Below, in pieces: positions 33,302 through 41,127 of a DNA stretch of 64,000 nt; within the stretch, counting starts at the first letter, position 1, and each line of letters starts with the position of its first letter. The stretch lies in NCBI GenBank assembly GCA_003140175.1, contig PLJD01000069.1, positions 16,093 to 80,092 on the forward strand. Reading direction: 5' to 3'. The notes beneath the pieces were generated by a model, which saw only the letters and a program-made list of their open reading frames with translations, made no database searches and was not told the DNA's origin. Position numbers and translations under genes: made by a program. The DNA comes from Actinomycetota bacterium. Its GTDB lineage: Bacteria; Actinomycetota; Acidimicrobiia; IMCC26256; PALSA-555.

Positions 33302-35305
33302 TCACAGGGCGGCGACCCGAAACGACTCGATGGTCACCTCGGTCGTGGACCAGGCCTGGATGCCGACCCGGTCGCCGCGGCAGGGCTCCCGGCCCAGCTC
33401 GACGGTGCAGCGGCTCAAGCCGGCGACGGTGAGCACGGGCTCCCCGTCGACGACGACGCTCAGCTGGTCGGCGCGCAGCGTCAGCTCGAGGACGTGTCGC
33501 CCGGCGAGCTGGGCGGGGTCGGTGACCGCGGCTTGCGCGAGGGGGCGCCAATGCTGGCGGTTGCCCTCCCAGAGCCGGACGAGGTAACCGCCACCGCCGG
33601 CCACCGGGTCGACATCGAAGGAGTAGCCGGTGATGCGCTCGCCGTCGTCGGTCGAGGCGCGGAACATGATCCCGAAGCCGGATCCGGCGCGGAAGTCGAC
33701 CGTGGTCTCGATGACGCAGTCGGCGGGTGCGCGCAGGTCGGTGAGGGCCCAGCGGGCATCGGCGCGGCGGAGCGCCAACGTGCCGTCGTCGGCCATCGCG
33801 GTCGCGGGGAAGATGCCGCCGATCTGCCAGTGGGCGCCGGCCCGCTCGAAGCGGGGGGTCGGGGCGACCTCGGGCGGGGCGGCCGGGCCGCGCTGGTTTT
33901 CTGCACTCCAGGCGATCGGCGTCACCTCGGGAGCGACCGCCGGGGAGGCGTCGCTGATGGGGGTGGCGATGCGGTGGCCGACGGGGTCCGCGTCGGGCCG
34001 CGAGGGTGCCTCGATGTCGGCGAGGGGGTCGTCCACGACGATGGCATCGAGGACCGAGATGCCCAGGTCGGCGGCGTCGCGTCCCGCCAGCTCGGAGGGC
34101 TGGTGTGCCGGGGTGGGCAGCGCGAACGGGTCGTCGACGAACTGCCCGGACCCGTTCGGGCTCGGGGGGTCGCCGATCGGGTCGAACGGCGAGCGGACGT
34201 CGCTGGGCACGTCGAGCGCGGGGGTGGGTGCTGGTGCCTGGGCGGTCGGAATGGCGAACGGGTCGGGTGGCAGCGGCAGGGGAGCGAGCGGGTCACCGGT
34301 GGGTGCGGGACCGAAGGGGTCCCGGAGCGCGGCCGCGGCGGCGGCGGTGGGGTCGACCGGACCGGCGAAGGGATCGGACGGCCCGATCCCGGGCTGGGGA
34401 CGGGCGGGATCGGCGAACCCGTCCGGGGCGCGTCCCGGGTCGACGAAGTGGGGTGCCGGGGGGGCCGGGGCCGCTGGGGGGGCGGGGAGGTCCGGTGCGA
34501 TCCCCGGCGCGAAGGATTGGGTCTCGAGCGGGGGCCACGCCGACGGTGCGCCCGGGTCGGGCGGGGCGAGGAACGGCGTGCCGTTCGCTGGCGCGGCGCC
34601 GTTGGGCGTCGGGAACCCGTCCGGGTTGGGCGCGGGCGGCGACCCGAACGGGTCGGCGGGGCCGGGCCGGCCGAAGAACGCCTCGACGTCCGGCGGGACG
34701 TCGCCGCCGGCGAGCGAGGCATACGGATCGTTGGGGAGGGCGCCGGGCATCCCGCCCATGCCACTCGGCAAGGACAAGGGCGGCAGGATCATGGCCCGGA
34801 GGCGGGCGGCCTCCGCTGGCGACGCGCCGATGAGCTCGACGAGGCGACGCTCGATGTTTTCGGGTGTGCCGCCGAGAGCGTCGGCGAGCGCGGCGAGATC
34901 GGAGTTGCGCAGCGGGACGCGGCTGCCGGGGGGAAGGTTCCGCAGCTCGTAGATCATCGAGAGGTACTCGCGCAGGAGCCCGTCGGGCTCCCCGGGATTG
35001 CGCAGCCGGCGGACCGTGTCGCCGATGCCGATGGTCGACAAGTCGGAGCTGATCTGCAGCGGGTCGCGGCTGGGGAGCAGCTCGCCCACGTCGACGCCGC
35101 ACGACCCGGCGAGACACCACAGATCGCTCTCGGGGACGGCGACTCTTCCTCGCTCGTAGGCGACGAGTTCCCGGCGGGTCAGGCCCGCGGAGCGCGCCAC
35201 GGCGCTGCGGGACAGACCCTGTTGCTTGCGTACCTGGCGAAGATTGCGGCCCACGACCTTCCCGGAAGGCTGCTCAGCTGCTTCCCGCTCCACCGCTTTA
35301 GCCAT
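33302..35305 (-). CDS. XRE-type HTH protein with Pro-rich DPF-repeat linker and C-terminal beta-sandwich domain
   Basis: A 667-residue protein with three parts. Residues 18-78 form a Cro/C1-type helix-turn-helix (NLRQVRKQQGLSRSAVARSA, then GLTRRELVAYERGR). A conserved helical segment runs to about 175. Residues 176-485 are low complexity, rich in Pro, Asp, Gly and Ala, with six D-P-F/Y tripeptides (NDPYAS, ADPFGS, SDPFAG, RDPFGP, PDPFAI, DDPFAL). Residues 486-667 look like a laminin-G or DUF1080-type beta-sandwich (RADARWALTDL, CVIETTVDF, GFGIMFRAS, VVVDGEPVL). No signal peptide or membrane segment is seen, so a carbohydrate-binding-like domain on a cytoplasmic DNA-binding protein is odd. It may be a sugar-sensing regulator. 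It sits alone, divergent from an SDR. Confidence 0.8.
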   Translation of the reverse strand: MAKAVEREAAEQPSGKVVGRNLRQVRKQQGLSRSAVARSAGLTRRELVAYERGRVAVPESDLWCLAGSCGVDVGELLPSRDPLQISSDLSTIGIGDTVRRLRNPGEPDGLLREYLSMIYELRNLPPGSRVPLRNSDLAALADALGGTPENIERRLVELIGASPAEAARLRAMILPPLSLPSGMGGMPGALPNDPYASLAGGDVPPDVEAFFGRPGPADPFGSPPAPNPDGFPTPNGAAPANGTPFLAPPDPGAPSAWPPLETQSFAPGIAPDLPAPPAAPAPPAPHFVDPGRAPDGFADPARPQPGIGPSDPFAGPVDPTAAAAAALRDPFGPAPTGDPLAPLPLPPDPFAIPTAQAPAPTPALDVPSDVRSPFDPIGDPPSPNGSGQFVDDPFALPTPAHQPSELAGRDAADLGISVLDAIVVDDPLADIEAPSRPDADPVGHRIATPISDASPAVAPEVTPIAWSAENQRGPAAPPEVAPTPRFERAGAHWQIGGIFPATAMADDGTLALRRADARWALTDLRAPADCVIETTVDFRAGSGFGIMFRASTDDGERITGYSFDVDPVAGGGGYLVRLWEGNRQHWRPLAQAAVTDPAQLAGRHVLELTLRADQLSVVVDGEPVLTVAGLSRCTVELGREPCRGDRVGIQAWSTTEVTIESFRVAAL

Positions 35306-35383
35306 AGGTCGCGTATCGGCGCGGCGGCGGCGCCCCTAAAGGGCGTATGGTCCGGCGCCCGACGGACCTGGAGGGAGCACACG

Positions 35384-36154
35384 ATGGCTGAGCAGGGATC
35401 CGGCTTCGACGGCAAGGTGGTCCTGGTCACCGGCGGCGCCTCGGGCCTCGGCCAGGCGGCGGTCGGCCTGCTCGTCGGCCGCGGTGCCCGGGTCGTGGTG
35501 GCCGACCTGCAGCGGGACCGGGGCGAGCAGGTCGTGGCCGACGCCCAGGCGGCCGACGGCGAGGCCGTGTTCTGCGCCACCGACGTCACCAAGGAGGAGG
35601 ACGTCGCCGCCGCGGTGGCCACCGCGCTCGACACCTGGGGTCGTCTCGACGGTGCCCTCAACAACGCGGGGACGACCGGCCCGTCGAACACCACGGTGGA
35701 CTACACGCTCGAGGACTGGAACCGTGTCCTGACGCTGAACCTGACCTCGGTGTTCCTCTGCCTCAAGCACGAGATCCCACCCATGGTCGCTCAGGGCGGC
35801 GGCGCGATCGTGAACACGTCGTCGGGAGCCGGCCTGGTCGGCTTCGCCGGGCTGCCCGCCTACGTGGCGAGCAAACACGGCGTGATCGGCATCACCCGCG
35901 CCGCGGCACTCGAGTATGTGCGCAGCGGTGTGCGGATCAACGCCGTGTGTCCGGGGAGCACCCGCACCCCGATGCTCGAAGGGTTCATGGGTGGCGACCC
36001 GGCCATCGAGCGGGCGATGGCGCAGTCCGCCCCGATCGGACGACTGGCCCGCCCCGAAGAGATCGCCCAGGCCATGGTGTGGCTGCTGTCCGACGCCGCG
36101 TCGTTCATGGTTGGCCACGCACTCGCGGTCGACGGCGGCGCCGTCGTCATGTGA
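35384..36154 (+). CDS. short-chain dehydrogenase/reductase
   Basis: A 256-residue classical SDR: TGGASGLG cofactor motif, LNNAGTTG, catalytic Ser in NTSSGAG, YVASK as YxxxK, and MVGHALAVDGGAVVM at the C-terminus. VVADLQRD after beta-2, with an Asp, favours NAD(H). A GGAGGGAGC ribosome site precedes the ATG and TATGGT at 35346-35351 is a possible -10. It is convergent with the PhyH gene with a 9-nt gap. Similar to 2,5-dichloro-cyclohexadienediol and steroid dehydrogenases of actinobacteria; the substrate is unknown. Confidence 0.9.
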   Translation: MAEQGSGFDGKVVLVTGGASGLGQAAVGLLVGRGARVVVADLQRDRGEQVVADAQAADGEAVFCATDVTKEEDVAAAVATALDTWGRLDGALNNAGTTGPSNTTVDYTLEDWNRVLTLNLTSVFLCLKHEIPPMVAQGGGAIVNTSSGAGLVGFAGLPAYVASKHGVIGITRAAALEYVRSGVRINAVCPGSTRTPMLEGFMGGDPAIERAMAQSAPIGRLARPEEIAQAMVWLLSDAASFMVGHALAVDGGAVVM

Positions 36155-36163
36155 CCCGATCGC

Positions 36164-36976
36164 TCAGATCTGGTCCCACACCATCGCGTCCTCGGTCGGC
36201 GCGTCGCCGAGCATCTCCACCGGATCGTGCTTGTCGATGTGGCCCATCAGCCCCGAGTAGATGCCGTAGCCGACGAGGCGTCGCAGCCGCGGCGAGAAAC
36301 CAGCCGCGATCTCGCGCGGGACGCCCAGCTGCTGGTTCTCCTGCTGGCGGATCCAGCCGGCGCAATAGTTCATCGCGATGCCGATGCGGCGCTCGTCGGT
36401 CTGGTTGGCGCCACCCCCGTGCCAGAGGCTGCCGTGCCAGACGAGCACGCTCCCCTTCGGCATCTCGGCGGGGATCGAGTCGTACGCCGAGACGAAGTCC
36501 GGTGAGCAGTCCGCCCGGTGGGTCCCCGGGATGATCCGCGTCGCGCCGTTGCGTTCCGTGAAGTCGGTCAGCGCCCACATCGTGTTGCACACCGTCGGCA
36601 CGTGCGGCTTGGGCAGCGGGATGAGCTGGTCATCCGCATGGATGGGCTGTGCCTGCTCGCCGGGCAGGATCGTGATCGAGGACAGCGACGACACCAAACA
36701 GCCCGGATCGAGCACGCGCTCCACGACGGGGAGCACCTCGTCGTAGACCGGGACCTGCTCGTACAGCGGGCCGAAGGCCAGGAGGTTGTACACGCGCAGC
36801 GTCCGCGATCCCTCAAAGCTGTTCTCCGACGGTTGGATCTCATAGCCGCGCTCCAGGCGACCCAAGTCCTCGGCGAGCGCGTCGATGAGGGCAGGGTCGA
36901 TCGCGTGCTCGAGAATCGTGTAGCCGTCGCGTTCGATGGCGGCGACGTGCTGGTCGATCACGGCAGCGTCGGGCAC
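36164..36976 (-). CDS. phytanoyl-CoA dioxygenase (PhyH) family protein
   Basis: A 270-residue Fe(II)/2-oxoglutarate-dependent oxygenase. The jelly-roll metal ligands appear as the HxD motif in QPIHADDQLIPLP and the distal His in VWHGSLWHGGGANQTD, followed by the 2-oxoglutarate Arg in ERRIGIAMNYC. GTG 36976 is chosen because a TAGCCT hexamer lies 7 nt upstream; the 383-residue track ORF is extended antisense. PhyH enzymes hydroxylate branched acyl-CoAs, but many bacterial members act on amino acids, lipids or phosphonates. It is divergent from the carbonic anhydrase with a shared promoter core. Confidence 0.88.
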   Translation of the reverse strand: MPDAAVIDQHVAAIERDGYTILEHAIDPALIDALAEDLGRLERGYEIQPSENSFEGSRTLRVYNLLAFGPLYEQVPVYDEVLPVVERVLDPGCLVSSLSSITILPGEQAQPIHADDQLIPLPKPHVPTVCNTMWALTDFTERNGATRIIPGTHRADCSPDFVSAYDSIPAEMPKGSVLVWHGSLWHGGGANQTDERRIGIAMNYCAGWIRQQENQQLGVPREIAAGFSPRLRRLVGYGIYSGLMGHIDKHDPVEMLGDAPTEDAMVWDQI

Positions 36977-36983
36977 GCCCGCG

Positions 36984-36993
36984 AGGCTACCGT
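36984..36993. promoter_or_regulatory. overlapping divergent leaderless -10 boxes sharing one TA step
   Basis: AGGCTACCGT carries TAGCCT on the minus strand (36989-36984, 7 nt before PhyH GTG 36976) and TACCGT on the plus strand (36988-36993, 7 nt before carbonic anhydrase GTG 37001). The two share TA at 36988-36989. Both genes would be leaderless, with only 24 bp between the two start codons. Confidence 0.58.
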
Positions 36994-37000
36994 CACCGCC

Positions 37001-37537
37001 GTGCCCCTCTACGCGCTCGGCGACGCCGTCCCCGACGTGCACCCCGACGCCTGGGTGCATCCCGACGCGACGCTGATCGGCAGCGTCAGGGTCGGGGCGG
37101 GCTCCACCATCTGGCCCCAAGCCGTCCTGCGAGGCGACTACGGGTGGATCCGCATCGGGGAGCGCACCTCGGTGCAGGACGGCACCGTCATCCACTGCAC
37201 CGCCGAGCTGCCGACGGTGATCGGGGACGACTGCGTGATCGGCCACCTCGCGCACCTCGAGTGCTGCACGGTGGAGGACCGGGCGTTGATCGGCACGAAC
37301 TCGGTGGTGCTGCATCGGGCCATGGTCCGCACCAACGCGCTGGTCGGCGCGAGCGCGTTAGTCCCCAACGACATGGAGGTTCCGTCCGGGGCCATGGCCC
37401 TCGGCGTGCCCGCCCGGCTGCGCCTCGACGCGGTGACGCCCGACATGATCGTCCCGAACGCCGCCAACTACGTGCGCAACGGGCGGCGGTACGCGGCGAC
37501 GCTGCGCCGGGTCGACCCCGACGCGGCGCGCGGCTGA
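37001..37537 (+). CDS. gamma carbonic anhydrase family protein
   Basis: A 178-residue left-handed beta-helix protein of the gamma-class carbonic anhydrase/PaaY-like family. Hexapeptide coils run through HPDATLIGSVRVGAGSTIW. The zinc His residues are in VIHCTAELPTVIGDDC and IGHLAHLECC, with LHRAMV after. It forms a trimer with metal at the interfaces. GTG 37001 is set by the TACCGT hexamer 7 nt upstream; the 339-residue track ORF is a read-through of the divergent gene. CO2 hydration or thioesterase support (PaaY type) are both possible. Confidence 0.9.
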   Translation: MPLYALGDAVPDVHPDAWVHPDATLIGSVRVGAGSTIWPQAVLRGDYGWIRIGERTSVQDGTVIHCTAELPTVIGDDCVIGHLAHLECCTVEDRALIGTNSVVLHRAMVRTNALVGASALVPNDMEVPSGAMALGVPARLRLDAVTPDMIVPNAANYVRNGRRYAATLRRVDPDAARG

Positions 37538-37574
37538 CCCCGCGACCCCCCACCGCCGGTCATCGTCGCTCGGG

Positions 37575-37601
37575 CCGGTCGCGCCGGTCGCGCCGGTCGC
37601 C
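37575..37601 (+). repeat. 9-bp tandem repeat, three copies
   Basis: CCGGTCGCG is repeated twice exactly and once as CCGGTCGCC, in the short gap between the convergent carbonic anhydrase and cation transporter genes, ending at the latter's stop codon. Confidence 0.8.
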
Positions 37602-38522
37602 CTAGAAGGGCTGGTGGTCGCTGCGGTACTCGTCGGGCTCCATGTAGATGACGCGGGCGTGGGGGACGCGAGCGCGGATGCGGGCCTCGATGCGGTCGAT
37701 GGCCCGCGCTGTCTCGTGGTCGGCGCGCGGGGCGAGGTCGATCTTGACCGCCACCAGCAGATCCTCGGGGCCGAGGTGCTCAGTTCGGAGGTGGATGATC
37801 CGGTCCACCTCGGGGCCGTTCACGATCGCGGCGCGGATGGCGGCCTGATCTTCGGCCGAGGCTGCCTCCCCGATGAGCAGGCTTTTCATCTCGATGGCGA
37901 GCAGGGCGGCGAGCACGCCGAGGAGCAGACCGATCGCGATGCTGGCCAGCGCGTCGTAGGTCGGGTCGCCGGTGATGACGCTGAGGGCGATCCCGATGCC
38001 CGCGAGCACCAGCCCGACGATCGCGCCGAAGTCCTCGATGAGAACGACCGGCAGCTCCGGTGCCTTCGACGTGCGGATGAACCGCCACCAGCTCCGGTCG
38101 CCGCGCGCGTCGCGTGCCGCTCGGGCCGCGGTGCGAAGCGAGAGGCACTCCAAGCAGAGCGCGATGCCGAGCACCACGAACCCGACCGTCGAGTCCTCCA
38201 GGGCCTGGAGGTGGATCACCTTGTCGATGCCCTCGTACACCGCGAACACCGAGCCGAGCGAGAACAGGACGAGCGCGACGACGAACGCCCAGAAATATCG
38301 TTCCCGACCAAAGCCGAACGGGTGCTGTTCGCTCGGTTCGCGGTTCGCCCGGATACCCCCGAGCCCGAGCAGCGCCTCGTTGCCGGTGTCGGCGACTGAG
38401 TGGATCGCCTCGGCGAGCAGCGCGGTGGCCCCGGTGATCGCGAAGGCGGCGAACTTCGCGATGGCGATCCCGAGGTTGGCCAGCAACGCCGCGACGATCG
38501 CGCGCCGGCTTCCCTCGTGCAC
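37602..38522 (-). CDS. cation diffusion facilitator family transporter
   Basis: A 306-residue CDF-type metal/proton antiporter with about six membrane segments. The N-terminal helices carry the HSVADTGNEALL metal site (HxxxD) and a second set in PVVLIEDFGAIVGLVLAG (ExxxD-like). A cytoplasmic C-terminal domain runs from residue about 205 (IKSLLIGE to VPHARVIYMEPDEY). It would export a divalent cation such as Zn, Mn or Fe. GTG 38522 lies 6 nt after a TAGCCT hexamer that also supplies the stop codon of the upstream gene. Confidence 0.9.
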   Translation of the reverse strand: MHEGSRRAIVAALLANLGIAIAKFAAFAITGATALLAEAIHSVADTGNEALLGLGGIRANREPSEQHPFGFGRERYFWAFVVALVLFSLGSVFAVYEGIDKVIHLQALEDSTVGFVVLGIALCLECLSLRTAARAARDARGDRSWWRFIRTSKAPELPVVLIEDFGAIVGLVLAGIGIALSVITGDPTYDALASIAIGLLLGVLAALLAIEMKSLLIGEAASAEDQAAIRAAIVNGPEVDRIIHLRTEHLGPEDLLVAVKIDLAPRADHETARAIDRIEARIRARVPHARVIYMEPDEYRSDHQPF

Positions 38523-38528
38523 CGCTGG

Positions 38529-38534
38529 AGGCTA
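38529..38534 (-). promoter_or_regulatory. leaderless-type -10 box (TAGCCT) overlapping a stop codon
   Basis: TAGCCT on the minus strand begins with the TAG stop of the zincin gene and ends 6 nt before the cation transporter GTG 38522. The same stop/-10 overlap occurs at 24699-24704. Confidence 0.5.
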
Positions 38535-39173
38535 CCGGTCCGCCTGGACGTCCCAGATCGACGTCGTCGAGACGCGCCGCTGGCCGGCCCCGTCCCGGAT
38601 CACGAGGACCGCGCCGCGCTGCTCGGTCGCCTCGACCGCGCCGCTGATCACCGCGTCGGGGTCGACGGTTCGGATGCAGAGCCGTCGCCCCCGGGCCAGG
38701 CGGAGCCGCTCGTCCCAGCCGTAGCGCCACCGGCCGTCCGGGCCGAGCCGGGGTGGCGCGGCGACCCGGACTCGCTGCGCCGCGTAGGCCTCGGCGAGCG
38801 TCTCGGCGCGTTCGGGCCCGCCGAACTCGGCGGTCGCGTCGAGCATGAGGCGGGCGAAGGTGGAGCCGTGGTTCGGCAGGTCGGCCTGGTCGTGGAGGGC
38901 CCAGTGGGCGAGCTCGTGGAGGACGACGCCTTTGGTTCGGTACCGGCGGGGCAACGTGATCGAGAGGCCGCGCTCGGATTCGCCGAAGAAGGCGCTGCGA
39001 GCGCCGTTTCCGGGTCGGAGGCGCGGCACGCGGTCGAGGGTGAGGTCGGGGAACCGGGCTTGCCACCACAACGTGCCGACGACTCGGTCGGCGAAGCGTG
39101 CGCACGCCTCCAGGCCCGGGAGGGGACTGGCAGGCAGCGGCAGCTCGGCGCGATACACGCGGGCGCGTTGCAC
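38532..39173 (-). CDS. TIGR04338-type zincin metallohydrolase
   Basis: A 213-residue protein with the zinc protease motif HELAHWALHD (HExxH about residues 86-90) and a downstream HGSTFARLML that supplies a further His ligand. It resembles the actinobacterial TIGR04338 metallohydrolase family. No signal peptide is evident. The function of the family is not known; the SprT-like arrangement suggests a peptidase. The start is a GTG at 39173 (VQRARVYRAEL). Its stop codon is shared with the promoter of the next gene. Confidence 0.8.
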   Translation of the reverse strand: MQRARVYRAELPLPASPLPGLEACARFADRVVGTLWWQARFPDLTLDRVPRLRPGNGARSAFFGESERGLSITLPRRYRTKGVVLHELAHWALHDQADLPNHGSTFARLMLDATAEFGGPERAETLAEAYAAQRVRVAAPPRLGPDGRWRYGWDERLRLARGRRLCIRTVDPDAVISGAVEATEQRGAVLVIRDGAGQRRVSTTSIWDVQADR

Positions 39174-39282
39174 GTCGCGCGCGGTCGGGCTTCGCCGGGC
39201 GGCCGCGGTCGTGGTGGGCCGTCGCGGCGGCGCGGTGCGCGTCGAGCCGCTTGGGGTCAGCGTCGATCCCGAGTCGGGGAGG

Positions 39283-40095
39283 TCAAGCCAGCCGCATCGG
39301 GTTGTCGGTCACCAGCGGGGGGGACGGAGGCCGGGCTCGCGCGGTGCCCATGATCCCCTGGTCGGCGCGCAGCTGTGCCATCCCGATGTTGTTGCCGGTG
39401 TAGTCGGCGGGTTGGCGCAGCATCCAGCAGATCCCCTCGGCCGCGACCTCGCTGGGCTCCCACGTCGAGTGGTCAACGCCGGGCGCGTTCGCGACGAAGC
39501 CCTCCGAGGCCACCGGGACGTCGATCCGGAACCCGTTGACCGCGATCCCGGCTTCCCGGAGCTGCGCGGCGGACGAGACCGTGAGGTACTCGAGCGCGAT
39601 CTTCGCCATGCCGTAGACCATGAGTCCGGAGATGTAGTTGAGCGCGGCCGCGGACGACACGTTGAGGATCCGGCCGCCGCGGCGGGCCTCCATCACGGGT
39701 ACGACCGCCCGGGTGGCCAGCAGGGGTGCCCGCAGGTCGACAGCGAAGACCAGATCGAAGCGTTTCATCTCGATGTCGAGGTCACCGGGGAACGTGATCG
39801 CCGCGTTGTTCACGAGCAGGTCGACACCGCCGTAGACGTCGACGACCCGGGCGACCATGGCGTCCACCTCGTCGTCGCGGGCCAGGTTCGTCGGGACGGC
39901 GGTCGCGTCACCCCCCGCCTCGACGATCCGGCGCACGGTCTCGTCGATGGTGCCCGGGGTGCGCAGCGGTGCCGCGTCGGTCGCCCGCGCCGCGCAACCC
40001 ACCCGGGCGCCCGCCGCGGCGAGCGCCACGGCGGTGGCGGCGCCGACCCCGCGGCTGGCTCCCGTCACGAGCGCGACCTTCCCGTCCCAGTCCAC
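39283..40095 (-). CDS. short-chain dehydrogenase/reductase
   Basis: A 270-residue SDR: VDWDGKVALVTGASRGVG at the start, LVNNAAITF, catalytic Ser in NVSSAAALN, and YGMAK as YxxxK. The C-terminus is atypical (QPADYTGNNIGMAQL), unlike the FabG end. GTG 40095 is chosen because TAGCCT lies 8 nt upstream; the 825-residue track ORF runs antisense through ligD. A 110-bp gap separates it from the downstream zincin gene. Confidence 0.87.
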   Translation of the reverse strand: MDWDGKVALVTGASRGVGAATAVALAAAGARVGCAARATDAAPLRTPGTIDETVRRIVEAGGDATAVPTNLARDDEVDAMVARVVDVYGGVDLLVNNAAITFPGDLDIEMKRFDLVFAVDLRAPLLATRAVVPVMEARRGGRILNVSSAAALNYISGLMVYGMAKIALEYLTVSSAAQLREAGIAVNGFRIDVPVASEGFVANAPGVDHSTWEPSEVAAEGICWMLRQPADYTGNNIGMAQLRADQGIMGTARARPPSPPLVTDNPMRLA

Positions 40096-40103
40096 GGCCG
40101 CCG

Positions 40104-40109
40104 AGGCTA
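40104..40109 (-). promoter_or_regulatory. leaderless-type -10 box (TAGCCT) of the SDR
   Basis: TAGCCT on the minus strand, 8 nt before GTG 40095, within an A/T-richer ATAGCCT context. Confidence 0.52.
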
Positions 40110-40211
40110 TTGGATCGGGGCAGAACTTCCGCGGTGCTCGCGGGCGCCGGATTGGCGCCCGCGCGTTTCGCGTCGGGGCTCGAGTCGACCCGGCTCGTCG
40201 AACGGCCAGCC

Positions 40212-41108
40212 TCATCCCAGGTTTGGTAGCTCCTGGTCGACCTCCACGTTCGGGGCGTAGCGATCCCCGAATCGCTGGACCCGCTCGAGGACCTGGGGAG
40301 CCTCGAAGGTGAGCGCCGCCGCGTCGCGACTGTCGAGCGCGTCGGAGACCTCGTCCCACGACAATGGGGTCGACACCAGCGGCTGGGGCTGGGCCCGCAG
40401 CGAGTAGGCGCAGACCGTGGTCTTGTGGCGGTCGTTCTGGCTCCAGTCGACGAAGACCCGGCTTCGCCGCTCCGGCTTGGCCATCACCACCGTCACCTGG
40501 TCCGGATGCTGGGTCGCGAGCAGCTGCCCGAGGCCCCGGGCGAAGGCCTTCGTGTCCTCGGCGGTGGCGCCCCGCACCGGCACCGCGAGGTGAAGGCCCT
40601 TCGAGCCTGACGTCTTGACCACGCTGACCAGCCCGAGGCCGTCCAACGCGTGGCGCAGCTCCAGCGCCACGGCGCAGCAGGTGAGGATGTCGGCGGGGGC
40701 GCCCGGGTCGAGATCGAAGACCATGGAGGTGGGGTGTCCCGGGTCGTCGACTCGCGCCTGGAGGGTGTGCAGCTCGAGCGCCGCCAGGTTGGCCATCCAC
40801 ACCAGGGTGGGCGCGTCGTCGACGACGCAGGCGATGAGGCCGTCGACCGTGGCGCTCCGCACCCACGCCGGCGCGTGCGGGGGGCGTCGTTTCTCGAAGA
40901 ACGAGTCGCCCGCGACCCCGTTGGGGAAGCGGACCATCGTCACCGCCCGCCCCGCCAGATGGGGGAGCATCACCGGGGCGACGCGGGCGTAGTAGTCGAG
41001 CACCCCGGCTTTGGTGAAGCCCGCCGCGGGGTAGAGGACCTTGTCGAGGTTCGAGAGCGTGAGGCGTCGCCCGCCGACCTCGATCGCCGTTTTGGATCCG
41101 GCCGCCAC
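40212..41108 (-). CDS. ligD: LigD-type NHEJ polymerase (primase-polymerase domain only)
   Basis: A 298-residue archaeo-eukaryotic primase-type polymerase. LTLSNLDKVLYPAAGFTKAGVLDYY is the N-terminal hallmark, SMVFDLDPG holds the catalytic Asp pair, and SGSKGLHLAVP the nucleotide-binding His region. It fills gaps and adds ribonucleotides at double-strand breaks together with Ku. The ligase and phosphoesterase domains of full-length LigD are absent, so an ATP-dependent ligase must be encoded elsewhere. GTG 41108 is fixed by the TAGGTT hexamer 8 nt upstream. It is divergent from ku with 19 bp between the starts. Confidence 0.92.
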   Translation of the reverse strand: MAAGSKTAIEVGGRRLTLSNLDKVLYPAAGFTKAGVLDYYARVAPVMLPHLAGRAVTMVRFPNGVAGDSFFEKRRPPHAPAWVRSATVDGLIACVVDDAPTLVWMANLAALELHTLQARVDDPGHPTSMVFDLDPGAPADILTCCAVALELRHALDGLGLVSVVKTSGSKGLHLAVPVRGATAEDTKAFARGLGQLLATQHPDQVTVVMAKPERRSRVFVDWSQNDRHKTTVCAYSLRAQPQPLVSTPLSWDEVSDALDSRDAAALTFEAPQVLERVQRFGDRYAPNVEVDQELPNLG

Positions 41109-41116
41109 GTTCTGCG

Positions 41117-41122
41117 AACCTA
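41117..41122 (-). promoter_or_regulatory. leaderless-type -10 box (TAGGTT) of ligD
   Basis: TAGGTT on the minus strand, 8 nt before GTG 41108. No equivalent hexamer at proper distance is seen for ku on the plus strand. Confidence 0.5.
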
Positions 41123-41127
41123 GTGGT

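Noticed and set aside
33494-35383. Upstream part of the 886-residue plus-strand ORF (33494-36154)
   Set aside because: It is antisense to the HTH/DPF protein; only the last 256 residues, starting at ATG 35384, are an SDR.
37575-37601. Tandem repeat as CRISPR or phase-variation site
   Set aside because: Only three 9-bp copies without spacers, located after the stop codons of both flanking genes, so it cannot alter a coding frame.
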